DNA from: Halosimplex aquaticum
Lineage (GTDB): Archaea; Halobacteriota; Halobacteria; Halobacteriales; Haloarculaceae
Reading direction: 5' to 3'
Length of the DNA: 64,000 nucleotides
NCBI RefSeq assembly: GCF_028747785.1
Contig: NZ_CP118158.1
Coordinates: 992,001 to 1,056,000 of the forward strand
How positions within the stretch are numbered: the first letter of the stretch is position 1; each line of letters begins with the position of its first letter. The translations under genes and the position numbers were made by a program. Shown here one piece after another: positions 25,352 to 33,460 of this stretch. The notes under the pieces were generated by a model that ran no database searches, was not told where the DNA came from, and saw only the letters and a program-made list of their open reading frames with translations.

Positions 25352-26314
25352 TTAGAGGCTCCCTTGTTTGTGCTGGTAGTGGAGATACGGCGCGATCACG
25401 GCGAGTGCCATCAGCAGTAGTATCGTCGCAATCGCCGCGGCGTAGGCCCAGTTCTGGAGTTTGAACGCTTCGCGGACCATCAGCGTCGCCAGGATGTCGG
25501 TGGCTTTGGGCACGCGATACTGGCCGAACATCGAGAACAGGAACGTGAACGCCTTCAGCGCGAAGATCACGAGGATCACCGCCGCGCTCACGGACGACGA
25601 TTTGAGTTGGGGGATGATGACGCGCCAGTAGGTTTTGAAGATGCTGGCGCCGTCGACCTGGGCGGCTTCGAACTGGTCGTCGGGGATCGACTGTAATCCC
25701 GCGAGGAAGACGACCATCGCGTAGCCGCTGAACTGCCAGATCAGCGCGAAGATCACCGCGCCGAGTACTAACTCGGGATTGCCGATCCAGTTGTACGGGC
25801 CCAACCCGACTACGCCGAGGAGGATGTTGACGAGGCCATTATTCACGTTGTACATCCAGAGCCAGAACTGGGCGGTGACGACGAACGACAGCGCCATCGG
25901 CAGCAGGTAGACCGTCTGGATCTGCTCTTTGAAGCGGATGCCCCGGTCGAGCATGATCGCCAAAAACAGGCCCAGTAGCATCGTCACCGTCGTGAACACG
26001 ATCAACAGCACGAACGTGTTCTTACCCGTCGTCCACACCCACGGGTCGTTCATCGCCTGGACGTACATATCCAGGTCTAACTGCGAGAAATCCGGCCCTT
26101 CGTTGAAGCCCTCGTAGTCAGTCAGCGAGATCAGCGTGTTGTAACCGATCCCGCCGTAGACCCCCAGCCCCATAATGGAGAACGGGATGAACCAGTACGG
26201 GAACGACCGAACGAAGTCGCTCTTCGAGTACACCCGGAGCTTCGTACGCCAGTCGCGTTCGGTACCACTCCCCACACTCTGGGACCCAGATACTGTGTCT
26301 TGCGAACTTGCCAT
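25352..26314 (-). CDS. Sugar ABC transporter permease, MalF/UgpA type
   Basis: A 320-residue permease with six membrane helices and a polar N-terminal tail of about 40 residues. The EAA loop is FEAAQVDGASIFKTYWRV with IPQLKSSSV following. Helix 1 is WFIPFSIMGLGVYGGIGY. It is encoded 33 bp downstream of the solute-binding protein and directly before the MalG-type permease, forming a classic binding protein-permease-permease operon. Confidence 0.92.
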   Translation of the reverse strand: MASSQDTVSGSQSVGSGTERDWRTKLRVYSKSDFVRSFPYWFIPFSIMGLGVYGGIGYNTLISLTDYEGFNEGPDFSQLDLDMYVQAMNDPWVWTTGKNTFVLLIVFTTVTMLLGLFLAIMLDRGIRFKEQIQTVYLLPMALSFVVTAQFWLWMYNVNNGLVNILLGVVGLGPYNWIGNPELVLGAVIFALIWQFSGYAMVVFLAGLQSIPDDQFEAAQVDGASIFKTYWRVIIPQLKSSSVSAAVILVIFALKAFTFLFSMFGQYRVPKATDILATLMVREAFKLQNWAYAAAIATILLLMALAVIAPYLHYQHKQGSL

Positions 26315-26347
26315 AAATTAATGAGGTGCTGTCGGTTGCCGGCCCGC

Positions 26348-27724
26348 TCAGAAGACGGTCATCAGTTCGTCGGCGGTGGCCTTGGGTTTGTACGGTCCCA
26401 TGAAGTTCGAGGCGATGGCGTCTTTGCAGGCGCTGAGCTGGTCTGCCGTGCCCGCCAGGCCGTGTGCCAGCGTCGGCGGGAACTTCTCCAGGTTGTTCAG
26501 GTCGTCGACGTTGAGGCTGAGGAACTCGGTGAGGCGACTGCCGTCGACGTCGGTCCGCAGCGGGATCGACCCCTTCAGGTTGTTGAACTCCACCTGGACG
26601 TCCTTCGTCCCCAGGAATTCGGCGAAGATCTTGGCCTTGCGCGGCGCGTTGCCGTCGCGGGGGAACAGGAACGAGTCGAGGTGCCAGACGTACATGTCAC
26701 CCGTGCCGGGGAACGGGACCCACCCCCAGTCCTCGTTGAATTTGAAGTCTTCCGTGTTGCGATACATCCCGTAGGCCCAGTTACCCATGGTGAAGAACGC
26801 GGCGTTGCCCGCGATGAGTTTGTCGTTGGCTTCGGGGAAGCTGATCGACGATTTGTCCTCGTTGGAGTAGTTCTCGATGACGTTTTTCGTCTTCTTCAGC
26901 GCGCGAACGACGGCCTGCTTGTCACCGTTGCCGTTGATGAATGCGTCGTAGGCGTCGGCGCCCTCCGTGCCGAGGAAGAACTCGACGAAGTACTGCAGGT
27001 TCGCCCACGACCCGCGCGTGGTCATCGTCATCGGGATCGCGTCGGTGTTGTTCTTGACCTTGTCTAACGCGCTGATGAACGCGTCGTAGGACGTGAGGCT
27101 CTCCGGGTCAACGCCGGCCTCTTCGAGCACGCTGACGTTGTAGAAGAGGTTGTTCAACCGGTGTGACCCCAGCGGCACCGCCCGGTACGCGTCGTTCAGC
27201 CGGCACGCTTCGGCGGCTTTCGGATGCATCGTGTCCGTGTAGCCAGCGTCTTCCCAGACGTCGGAGACGCTCATGAGGCGGCCGCCGTACTGCTGCATCG
27301 TCTTGCCCGGCCAGGAGGCGAACGCGTCCGGCGGGTTGCGGTTGGCGAGGCGGCGTGCCACCGTCGCGTTGAGGTTCTCGTTGGCGTCGCCGCCGATCGG
27401 CTTGATGTCGTGCTCGATGTCCGGGTGCTGCTGTTCCCACATGTCGACGAGTTTCCCCACCGCGGCGGCGCCGTCACCGCCGGTCCACCCGTGCAACGCC
27501 TCCATCGCGTTGTCCGTCATCGTCGGCGTCCCACCGTCGCCGCCGCCTCCGTCGGTGCCGTCGCCGCCGTCGCCACCGTCACCGCCGTCACCGCCGTCGC
27601 CACCGTCACCGCCGCCACCGATACACCCGGCTATCAGTCCGGTCGCTCCGAGCGACCCCATCTGTATCATTCGGCGTCGCGTCAAATCCACTCTGTCACT
27701 GCCAGAACTGCCATCTTGCGGCAT
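26348..27724 (-). CDS. Extracellular sugar-binding lipoprotein (family 1)
   Basis: A 458-residue ABC binding protein. The N-terminus carries a twin-arginine motif (LTRRRMIQMGSLG) and lipobox GLIAGC, followed by a long Gly/Asp stalk. The body is a family 1 solute-binding fold (WEQQHPDIEHDIKPIGGDAN and a C-terminal hinge GNAAFFTMGNWAYGMYRN). It is anchored outside the cell and hands sugar to the two permeases. The promoter contains ATTATGTAGAT some 35 nt upstream. Sugar identity is unknown; the neighbouring dehydrogenase suggests a pentose or hexose. Confidence 0.92.
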   Translation of the reverse strand: MPQDGSSGSDRVDLTRRRMIQMGSLGATGLIAGCIGGGGDGGDGGDGGDGGDGGDGTDGGGGDGGTPTMTDNAMEALHGWTGGDGAAAVGKLVDMWEQQHPDIEHDIKPIGGDANENLNATVARRLANRNPPDAFASWPGKTMQQYGGRLMSVSDVWEDAGYTDTMHPKAAEACRLNDAYRAVPLGSHRLNNLFYNVSVLEEAGVDPESLTSYDAFISALDKVKNNTDAIPMTMTTRGSWANLQYFVEFFLGTEGADAYDAFINGNGDKQAVVRALKKTKNVIENYSNEDKSSISFPEANDKLIAGNAAFFTMGNWAYGMYRNTEDFKFNEDWGWVPFPGTGDMYVWHLDSFLFPRDGNAPRKAKIFAEFLGTKDVQVEFNNLKGSIPLRTDVDGSRLTEFLSLNVDDLNNLEKFPPTLAHGLAGTADQLSACKDAIASNFMGPYKPKATADELMTVF

Positions 27725-27849
27725 ACCCTGAGGTAACGAGTCTATCTACATAATCATTTGGGAGGTATAGCAACGGATTGACTGGATTTCGGGGATAGAG
27801 GGCCGGAAAACCGAAAACCTGACGAAGTGATTCAGGGGCCATCCACAGG

Positions 27850-27877
27850 CCCGGACTCGGTTCGCTCGTGAGTCGGG
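27850..27877 (-). terminator. Imperfect hairpin after the UgpC-type ATPase gene
   Basis: CCCGGACTC (27850-27858) can pair with GAGTCGGG (27870-27877) with one bulged base. It lies about 90 nt downstream of the ATPase stop on the minus strand and before the lipoprotein promoter. No clear T-run follows, so the assignment is tentative. The rest of the 243-bp gap holds only the promoter of the binding-protein gene. Confidence 0.3.
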
Positions 27878-27967
27878 AAACCGGGCTTGCTCACCGGCGA
27901 AACCGCGCGCCGATCCTGTTCCGCCGCAGACGCCCGAAAGCACCGCCGCCGACGGCCTCGACTGGCG

Positions 27968-29131
27968 TCAGGCCGACTGTGCGGTCCCGATCTCTTCGAC
28001 CCGGTCGACGTTGGTGAGTTTGCGATTGTGGAGCGCCTCGCCGGTGACGCCGTCGAAGAGGTGGATCGCGTCCTCGGGGAAGCGGACCCCGACCTCCTGG
28101 CCGGCGGAGAGGTACCGCATACCGTCTATCATCACGGTGAGACTCGCGTCCGTCTCGTCCCCGATACGGAGGTGAACCGCGTTCTCGTCGCCGTGCGGTT
28201 CGACGACCTCGACCGTCGCGGGAATCACGTCCTCGTCGGCCGCGTCGTCGATGTCGTCGATGATGTCGACGCTCTCGGGCCGGATCCCGAGCGTGACGTC
28301 GGTGTGGCCGTCGACGTCGGCCGCGACCTCGGGGGAGAGGGCGTAGTCGAAGCCGTCGCCGCGTAGCGTCCCGCCGTCGAGTTCGAGGTCGAAGAAGTTC
28401 ATCGCGGGCTCGCCGAGGAACCCGGCGACGAAGACGTTCGAGGGCTCGTGGTAACACTCCATGGGCGTCCCGAGCTGCTGGAGTTCGCCGTCGTTGAGGA
28501 TGGCGATGCGGTCGCCCATCGTCATCGCCTCCGTCTGGTCGTGCGTGACGTACATCGTCGTGACGCCGAGGTCGTTCTGGAGCTGCTGGAGCTCCGTCCG
28601 CATCTGCGCGCGGAGCTTGGCGTCGAGATTCGAGAGGGGCTCGTCCAGCAGGAACACTTCCGGGTTGCGGACGATGGCCCGCCCCAGTGCGACGCGCTGT
28701 TGCTGGCCACCCGAGAGCGCGCCGGGCTTGCGGTCGAGCAGCGGCGTGATGCCCAGCGTCTCGGCCGCGTCCTCTACCGTCTCGCGGATCTCGTCGTCGG
28801 ACATGTCCGTCGACTCTTCGAGGCCGAAGGACATGTTCTCGCGGACGGTCATGTGCGGGTACAGCGCGTACGACTGGAACACCATCGCGATGTCGCGCTC
28901 CTGCGGTCGCTTGTCCTGGATGGGCTCGCCGCCGATCGAGATCGTCCCGCTGGTCGGCGTGTCGAGCCCGGCGATCATCCGCAGCGTCGTCGACTTTCCA
29001 CAGCCCGACGGCCCCACGAGCACCACGAACTCCCCGTCCTCGATCTCCAGGTCGATGTCGTTGACGGCCACGATCTCGTCGTCGCCGTCGTCGAACACCT
29101 TCGTCGTCCCGTCCAGGGAGAGATTTGCCAT
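27968..29131 (-). CDS. Sugar ABC transporter ATP-binding protein, UgpC/MsmX type
   Basis: A 387-residue ATPase. Walker A is GPSGCGKST, the Q-loop is VFQSYALYPHMTV, the signature is LSGGQQQR and Walker B is VFLLDEPLSNLDAKLR; the H-loop is YVTHDQTEAM. The C-terminal third is a TOBE/MalK regulatory domain (LGIRPESVDI). It should power the two permeases encoded downstream. Its own upstream AT-rich promoter (TAAGATTCGGATCT region) and the 240-bp gap to the binding-protein gene suggest separate transcripts, as often seen for shared ATPases. Confidence 0.93.
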   Translation of the reverse strand: MANLSLDGTTKVFDDGDDEIVAVNDIDLEIEDGEFVVLVGPSGCGKSTTLRMIAGLDTPTSGTISIGGEPIQDKRPQERDIAMVFQSYALYPHMTVRENMSFGLEESTDMSDDEIRETVEDAAETLGITPLLDRKPGALSGGQQQRVALGRAIVRNPEVFLLDEPLSNLDAKLRAQMRTELQQLQNDLGVTTMYVTHDQTEAMTMGDRIAILNDGELQQLGTPMECYHEPSNVFVAGFLGEPAMNFFDLELDGGTLRGDGFDYALSPEVAADVDGHTDVTLGIRPESVDIIDDIDDAADEDVIPATVEVVEPHGDENAVHLRIGDETDASLTVMIDGMRYLSAGQEVGVRFPEDAIHLFDGVTGEALHNRKLTNVDRVEEIGTAQSA

Positions 29132-29219
29132 AGTTTAAGATTCGGATCTGTCGTAATATAAGCTTCGGCGGGTCTGGGCCGGACAGGGCGTTCGACGACC
29201 GCGTTCTATCGACCGGGGG

Positions 29220-30029
29220 TCACTTCCAGGGAGCGCCCTCCCGGTCGACGAACCGCTCGCGGCGGTCGACGGCGTCGATGCGCTCGACGTCTTCGGGGTC
29301 GAGCTGCAGGTCCGCTGCGCCGAGGTTGTCTTCCAGGTGGTCGGCCCCGGTCGCCTTCGGTATCGCGACGACGTTCTCCGGATGGGTGGCCCACGCGAGA
29401 CAGACCTGGGCGGGCGAGACCCCGTGCTTCTCGGCGACGGTCTCGACTGCGGGCAACTCGAGCGCGTCGCCGCGACCGAGCGGCGAGTACGCGACGAGGT
29501 AGTAGTCGTGTTCCTGCGCGTGTGCGACGAGTTCCTCCCGAGGTAACATGGGGTGGCGCTCGACCTGGTTGGCGAACAGCGGTACGTCGAGTTCCCCGAG
29601 GGCCTCGTCGAGCAGCTCGACGTCGAAGTTCGAGACGCCGACGTGCCGGGCTAGCCCGTCGTCGACCAGATCGGCGAACGCCGATAGCGTCTCCGCGGCG
29701 TCGTAGTTGCCCACCGGCCAGTGGACGTAGACGAGGTCGAGCGCGTCCACGCCGAGCAGTGAGAGGCTCTCCTCGATCCCGTCGTAGACCTCGTCGTAGG
29801 CCAGTCCCTCGGCCATCGGGTGGAGCTTCGACGCCAGGAAGACGTCCTCGCGGGGCACGTCGGCGGCCGCGATGCCCTCGCCGACGGCGGCCTCGTTCTC
29901 GTAGAAGCGCGCCGTGTCGACGTGGCGATACCCCATCTCCAGGGCCGTCCGGACGCTCTCGGCGCACTGCTCCGGGTCGTCGTTCTGCCAGGTTCCGAGT
30001 CCGATCCGCGGGAGTTCCTCGGCTGTCAT
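29220..30029 (-). CDS. Aldo/keto reductase
   Basis: A 269-residue TIM-barrel NADPH-dependent reductase. The active-site tetrad is visible: Asp and Tyr in DTARFYENE, Lys in ASKLHPM, His in YVHWPVGNY. The NADPH site includes IPKATGADHLEDNLGA. It lies 89 bp upstream of the UgpC-type ATPase on the same strand and could reduce an imported sugar or aldehyde. Substrates of this family are broad, so the pathway link is inferred from position. Confidence 0.9.
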   Translation of the reverse strand: MTAEELPRIGLGTWQNDDPEQCAESVRTALEMGYRHVDTARFYENEAAVGEGIAAADVPREDVFLASKLHPMAEGLAYDEVYDGIEESLSLLGVDALDLVYVHWPVGNYDAAETLSAFADLVDDGLARHVGVSNFDVELLDEALGELDVPLFANQVERHPMLPREELVAHAQEHDYYLVAYSPLGRGDALELPAVETVAEKHGVSPAQVCLAWATHPENVVAIPKATGADHLEDNLGAADLQLDPEDVERIDAVDRRERFVDREGAPWK

Positions 30030-30089
30030 GGGGCTATCAAGCGACCGAACGCTCGTAGTTCGTTCGGTACCGGCGGTCTGCGTGGCCGG

Positions 30090-30734
30090 TCACGCCTCGG
30101 TGCGGGTCGTCTCCTCGCTTCGGGTCACCTCGTCGTCGCGGGCCAGCGTCTCGGCGCGCGCCGTGTCGACCCAGTCGGGCCGCCGGACGGTCGTCGATCC
30201 GATATCGGTGAGCCGCGCCTCGCGCGTCACCCGCACCGTTTGGTTGGTGAGCGTCGCGTCGTACGCGAGCCGCCAGCGCGTGATCACCCCCTCGCCCGTG
30301 ACGCGGACGGTCAGCGACACGTTCCGTGGGTCGGTCAGGTACGGCGGGCTGGGGAGCCGTGCGGGCTCGCGGAGTGAGCGGCCGACCAGCCGCGCGCCGT
30401 CGGGCCGGTCGACGACCGAGAGGTCCGTCGCCGCGAGCGTCCGCTCGATCAGCGGCAGGGACGTGAGATTGTCCGTCTGATCGGTGCGGGACCACCCGCG
30501 GAAGCGGGTCCGGTCGCTGAGGATCCGCCGGCTGGCGTAGACGCTCTCGTTGCCCCAGTACTCGATCGGCGCGGCGAACCGCCCGAGCGGGAACTCCTCG
30601 ACCCGGTGGTCGATCCGGCCCGCGTAGGCGCCCTCGTCGTTCGCGATCCGCCGCGTCCGGTTGGTCACCCACATCGTCCCGTTCGACCCCACGACCCGCT
30701 GCTGGCTGACGAACGTGTAGTTCGCCTCGCTCAT
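30090..30734 (-). CDS. C-terminal part of a haloarchaeal lipoprotein
   Basis: A 214-residue reading frame starting MSEANYTFVSQQRVVGSNGT, with several Asn-x-Ser/Thr sites and a beta-rich body (ISTR-like repeats absent; VSLTVRVTGEGVITRWRLAY present). It has no signal peptide, although haloarchaeal proteins of this type are surface lipoproteins. The signal peptide and stalk are encoded just upstream in another frame (30731-30898), overlapping by 4 nt. A deletion with frameshift in one ancestral gene is the simplest reading. Ligand or role unknown. Confidence 0.6.
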   Translation of the reverse strand: MSEANYTFVSQQRVVGSNGTMWVTNRTRRIANDEGAYAGRIDHRVEEFPLGRFAAPIEYWGNESVYASRRILSDRTRFRGWSRTDQTDNLTSLPLIERTLAATDLSVVDRPDGARLVGRSLREPARLPSPPYLTDPRNVSLTVRVTGEGVITRWRLAYDATLTNQTVRVTREARLTDIGSTTVRRPDWVDTARAETLARDDEVTRSEETTRTEA

Positions 30735-30898
30735 CCGCCGCTCTCGATCCCCGGCGGGTACCGTGCCCCGTCCGTCGGGACCGGTGCCGGTGTCACCGTC
30801 CCCTCGTCCACTGCATCGCCCCCGCCGAGCCCGCCACACCCAGCGAGCACCGCGAGCGCTGTCAGGACGACGAGTTGTGACAACCGGTAGCACGCCAT
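30731..30898 (-). pseudogene. N-terminal lipoprotein signal and stalk, frame-shifted
   Basis: A 55-residue frame with a textbook lipobox signal (LVVLTALAVLAGC) followed by a Pro/Thr stalk and YPPGIESGG, then a stop. The YPPG motif normally leads straight into the folded domain of a family of haloarchaeal lipoproteins. Here the domain continues in another frame from the overlapping ATG at 30734. About 10-15 expected residues are missing at the junction, pointing to an indel. Confidence 0.55.
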
Positions 30899-31081
30899 CG
30901 CTCGTACTCCGGGCGGGGATATCATAGGGCTGTCGCAGCCCACGGGCTGGATCCGCTTTCGCACCGGTACCGTACCAGAAAATTGCGGGACGCGGCCGGA
31001 TCCCTGCGTGATACCCGCGGGGTTCCCAACTCCGATATTTGGACCGAAAGGTTAAGGCGAAATCTCTGACTGCGGGTTGAT

Positions 31082-31261
31082 ATGGTAGAGCGACGTTACT
31101 CGGGCTCGGACGAACAGGACGACACCCTCTCCAAGCTCGAAACGGCCCTCGACGACGCGACCAGCGTGGACCTGCGGGCCGCGATCGAATCCGCGATCGA
31201 GGAGCGCAAGCGGGCGCTCCGGCAACAGTCCGACAGCGCTGTCTCCCCGCAGTCGGACTGA
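31082..31261 (+). CDS. Small acidic helical protein
   Basis: A 59-residue ORF (start MVERRYSGSDEQDDTLSKLE) predicted to be one amphipathic helical hairpin, ending in QQSDSAVSPQSD. A TATA-like GTTAAGG (31051-31057) lies about 28 nt before the ATG, matching leaderless transcription and supporting that it is a real gene. No Cys, membrane or catalytic motif. Function unknown. Confidence 0.6.
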   Translation: MVERRYSGSDEQDDTLSKLETALDDATSVDLRAAIESAIEERKRALRQQSDSAVSPQSD

Positions 31262-31407
31262 TCGAATCCACCGAAGACGCGCGCGCTCTCGACGTTCGAG
31301 GACGTCGTCGGCAGCCGCTCTCTTTTCGCGGTCGGTACCGAATCGAACGCGCTCGATCACGCCAGTAAGCTCACGCTACGCGGTGTTCGCCGGGTAGTCC
31401 GCGTGAA

Positions 31408-31428
31408 AGTGCGACGGGGGAGTTGAAC
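31408..31428 (-). repeat. Partial copy of tRNA-Gly 3' end (possible att scar)
   Basis: AGTGCGACGGGGG and TTGAAC repeat the 3' end and T-arm of the tRNA-Gly gene at 31560-31630 in the same orientation, about 150 bp away, with a 2-bp shortening and one mismatch. Such partial tRNA copies typically mark an attachment site of an integrated element. No integrase or element genes lie between. The same copy also pairs with a downstream ATTCAACTCC to form a hairpin. Confidence 0.45.
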
Positions 31429-31559
31429 AGCGGCCAGCGCGAGCCCTTCCCTGATTCAACTCCACTCGCCGCATTCAGTCCCGTACCTGCTGCATTCGAT
31501 CTCGAATCGATTCGAGCCGCAGGCGAAGCGGCCGCTCGCGGACAAGCGTTCAAGAGAAG

Positions 31560-31630
31560 TGCGACGGGGGGGATTTGAACCCCCGTTAGGACCGTGGCAG
31601 GGTCCTGTGATACCACTACACCACCGTCGC
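31560..31630 (-). tRNA. tRNA-Gly (anticodon GCC)
   Basis: A full cloverleaf can be drawn on the minus strand: acceptor GCGACGG pairs with CCGTCGC and discriminator A; D-arm with AGTGGTA; anticodon stem GGACC/GGTCC with loop CTGCCAC giving anticodon GCC; T-arm CGGGGGTTCAAATCCCCC. CCA is not encoded and no intron is present. It reads GGC/GGU glycine codons. A partial copy of its 3' end occurs at 31408-31428. Confidence 0.93.
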
Positions 31631-31801
31631 TCGCTCGTTCGACGCCACCGGGCCGTCCCGGCGCGCCTACATCAATATCGACTGGCGGAAAGGGATAAAA
31701 GGCTTCCGAAACAGTCGAAGCGGCGCCCGCGACGGCCGTGCCCCCTGGCGATTTTCGCCACGGATATCACGACAGGCGCGCTCGCCGTTCGGTCCGACTT
31801 C

Positions 31802-32053
31802 TCAGCCCCAGCACTCGGCGACAGTGCGGTTCCGGAACAGGAACCGGTCCGTGAGGTAGTATTGCGCGGTCTCGTACGCGAGATCCATGTGCGGGAGCGG
31901 TGTGGCCGTAACGGTGCCCGTCGCGGCAGCAATCTCCGATCGCGGTCCCGACGCCGTTCCAGCCGGGGTGGATTCGCCGCCGCCCGAGAGACAGCCGACG
32001 CCGCCGCCGCTCGCGACGGTACCGACGAGCGCGAGGCAGGTGCGTCGATCCAC
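31802..32053 (-). CDS. Small Tat-like lipoprotein
   Basis: An 83-residue protein with start MDRRTCLALVGTVASGGGVG, an RR pair and a lipobox-type cysteine (GVGC), then a Gly/Ser/Thr stalk and a short C-terminal region MDLAYETAQYYLTDRFLF. A TTTATA box about 25 nt before the ATG supports expression. It is too short for a folded enzyme; a surface peptide or a truncated lipoprotein are both possible. Function unknown. Confidence 0.6.
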   Translation of the reverse strand: MDRRTCLALVGTVASGGGVGCLSGGGESTPAGTASGPRSEIAAATGTVTATPLPHMDLAYETAQYYLTDRFLFRNRTVAECWG

Positions 32054-32187
32054 GTCCGGTCCTGCGAGGCTCGGTATAAATTCCTTCTAGAGGAGCAAAG
32101 ATCCGTCCAATCGTCCGGCCGGTCGGGGACAGTCGCACGGAGTGGACACCAGCCTTTTCCGGCTGGCCGGCCCTTCTTTCAGCCGTT

Positions 32188-32310
32188 ATGCCCGGCGATC
32201 CGATTCAGTGTCCCGTCTGTGGATGGACCGGCCAGCCGAACGACCTCGCCGCCGGAGAGGGACGCGGCGCCTGTCCCGTCTGCGACGAGAGCATCCCCGA
32301 CCACGGCTGA
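32188..32310 (+). CDS. Zinc-ribbon micro-protein
   Basis: A 40-residue protein with two CPVC knuckles (IQCPVCGWTG at residues 7-16 and GACPVCDESI at 28-37), forming one treble-clef or zinc-ribbon unit with almost nothing else. Such CPxCG micro-proteins are a known haloarchaeal class, and some affect stress or biofilm traits; the role of this one is unknown. A 6-bp inverted repeat CCAGCC/GGCTGG lies about 25-40 nt upstream of the ATG. Confidence 0.65.
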   Translation: MPGDPIQCPVCGWTGQPNDLAAGEGRGACPVCDESIPDHG

Positions 32311-32466
32311 CGCCATCCGGTCGGCGACAGCGCACGCGACCGCCGGCCGCAGTACCGTCGCAGTCGTCCGATCGGTTACCGGCAACGAGCCGTGGAGCGT
32401 CCGGCGAGTAACCCGCTATGTCGGTCGGTACGTGTGGGAACGAGAGGCGTGTGAACGGTTCTCGAC

Positions 32467-32492
32467 GCGCGCGTGAAGCGCGCTATTTTTAA
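32467..32492 (+). promoter_or_regulatory. Hairpin and TATA box ahead of ribosomal operon
   Basis: A GCGCGC-GTGAA-GCGCGC hairpin (32467-32483) is followed by TATTTTTAA (32484-32492), a good archaeal TATA element. Transcription would start about 25 nt later, leaving a leader of roughly 30 nt before the ATG at 32550. The hairpin plus T-run could also end upstream transcription. No other promoter of similar quality lies inside the operon. The rest of the gap from 32311 shows no gene. Confidence 0.55.
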
Positions 32493-32549
32493 GGGTGGGA
32501 TGGAGAAGTATCGCTACAGTCTAGTGGCGCGGCGTGGAAGCGTCACGGC

Positions 32550-33455
32550 ATGACAACAAGCGTGCTCGTGCCGGCGTCCCTCACCCGGGAAGCCGAGGAC
32601 AAACGCGAGGCAACTCGCAAGATCGGTTACGTGGCCAGGGCGGCCACGGTGTTCCGGGTTGACCGTCTCACGGTCTATGCCGACCCAGACGGGGTCGAGA
32701 AGAGAGGTGCCGGGTTCGTCGAAACGGTGTTGCGGTACGCCGCCACACCCCCCTACCTCCGAAAGGAGGTATGGGACAGGCGGGACGAACTGGAGTACGC
32801 TGGTGTCCTGCCGGCGCTCCGCGTGCGTTCACGGACCGGCTCCGGTTCGGACGAATCGGGGTCGTTAAGACAGGGAATCGTGACCGAGGTCGGTGCTGAT
32901 GGACGCGTACGGGTCAATTGCGGACTGCAACACCCAGTCTCCCTTCCCGTTCCCTCCGACATGGAGGTCGGAGAGGGGGAGCGCGTCTCCGTCAGGGTCT
33001 CTTCGCGACGACCGGTTCGGGCGAAGCTCGTCGACGAGCCCGCGGCAGGGTTCGTCGTCGACTCGGCCGAGATCGACGACGCGCTCGCGCGGCCCGACGC
33101 CGGGCTGACCATCGCGGCCTCTCGCTACGGCGAGGAGCTGACCGTCACGAAGCTCGACCAGCTGGTCGCACGGCTTCGTGGCGGCGATGGTCCCGGCGAC
33201 GGACCGAGCGGATCCGACGATACTGACGCATCCGACGACGAGGCGGCGCCCCTGGGTGACCTGACGGTCGCCTTCGGCGCGCCCGAGCGGGGCCTCCCCG
33301 CTATCCTCGGCGAGGACCCGGACACCGTCGCGGCGGAGACAGGCGACGAAAGGTTCGACCTCTGGCTCAACACGGTCCCAGACCAGGGAAGCGAGGTCGT
33401 GCGAACGGAAGAAGCGGTGTTCGCCACGCTCGCGCCCCTCAGACTGACGAGGTAA
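32550..33455 (+). CDS. Putative SPOUT RNA methyltransferase (DUF171)
   Basis: A 301-residue protein of the SPOUT class with an inserted OB-like domain. The N-terminal MTTSVLVPASLTREAEDKRE and C-terminal knot (FGAPERGLPAILG, LNTVPDQGSEVVRTEEAVFA) bind S-adenosylmethionine; the middle RVNCGLQHPVSLPVP forms the OB-like part. Members are thought to methylate rRNA uridine at N3. In archaea the gene is commonly first in the L3 operon, as here, 5 bp before rpl3, tying rRNA modification to ribosome synthesis. Confidence 0.88.
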   Translation: MTTSVLVPASLTREAEDKREATRKIGYVARAATVFRVDRLTVYADPDGVEKRGAGFVETVLRYAATPPYLRKEVWDRRDELEYAGVLPALRVRSRTGSGSDESGSLRQGIVTEVGADGRVRVNCGLQHPVSLPVPSDMEVGEGERVSVRVSSRRPVRAKLVDEPAAGFVVDSAEIDDALARPDAGLTIAASRYGEELTVTKLDQLVARLRGGDGPGDGPSGSDDTDASDDEAAPLGDLTVAFGAPERGLPAILGEDPDTVAAETGDERFDLWLNTVPDQGSEVVRTEEAVFATLAPLRLTR

Positions 33456-33460
33456 GACAA

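Noticed and set aside
31371..31616. An 81-codon minus-strand frame overlapping the tRNA-Gly gene
   Set aside because: It runs through the tRNA and the attachment-like repeat and has no conserved motif.
32142..32411. An 89-codon frame across the zinc-ribbon micro-protein
   Set aside because: Arg/Pro-rich shadow; the 40-residue frame with two CPVC pairs is the meaningful one.
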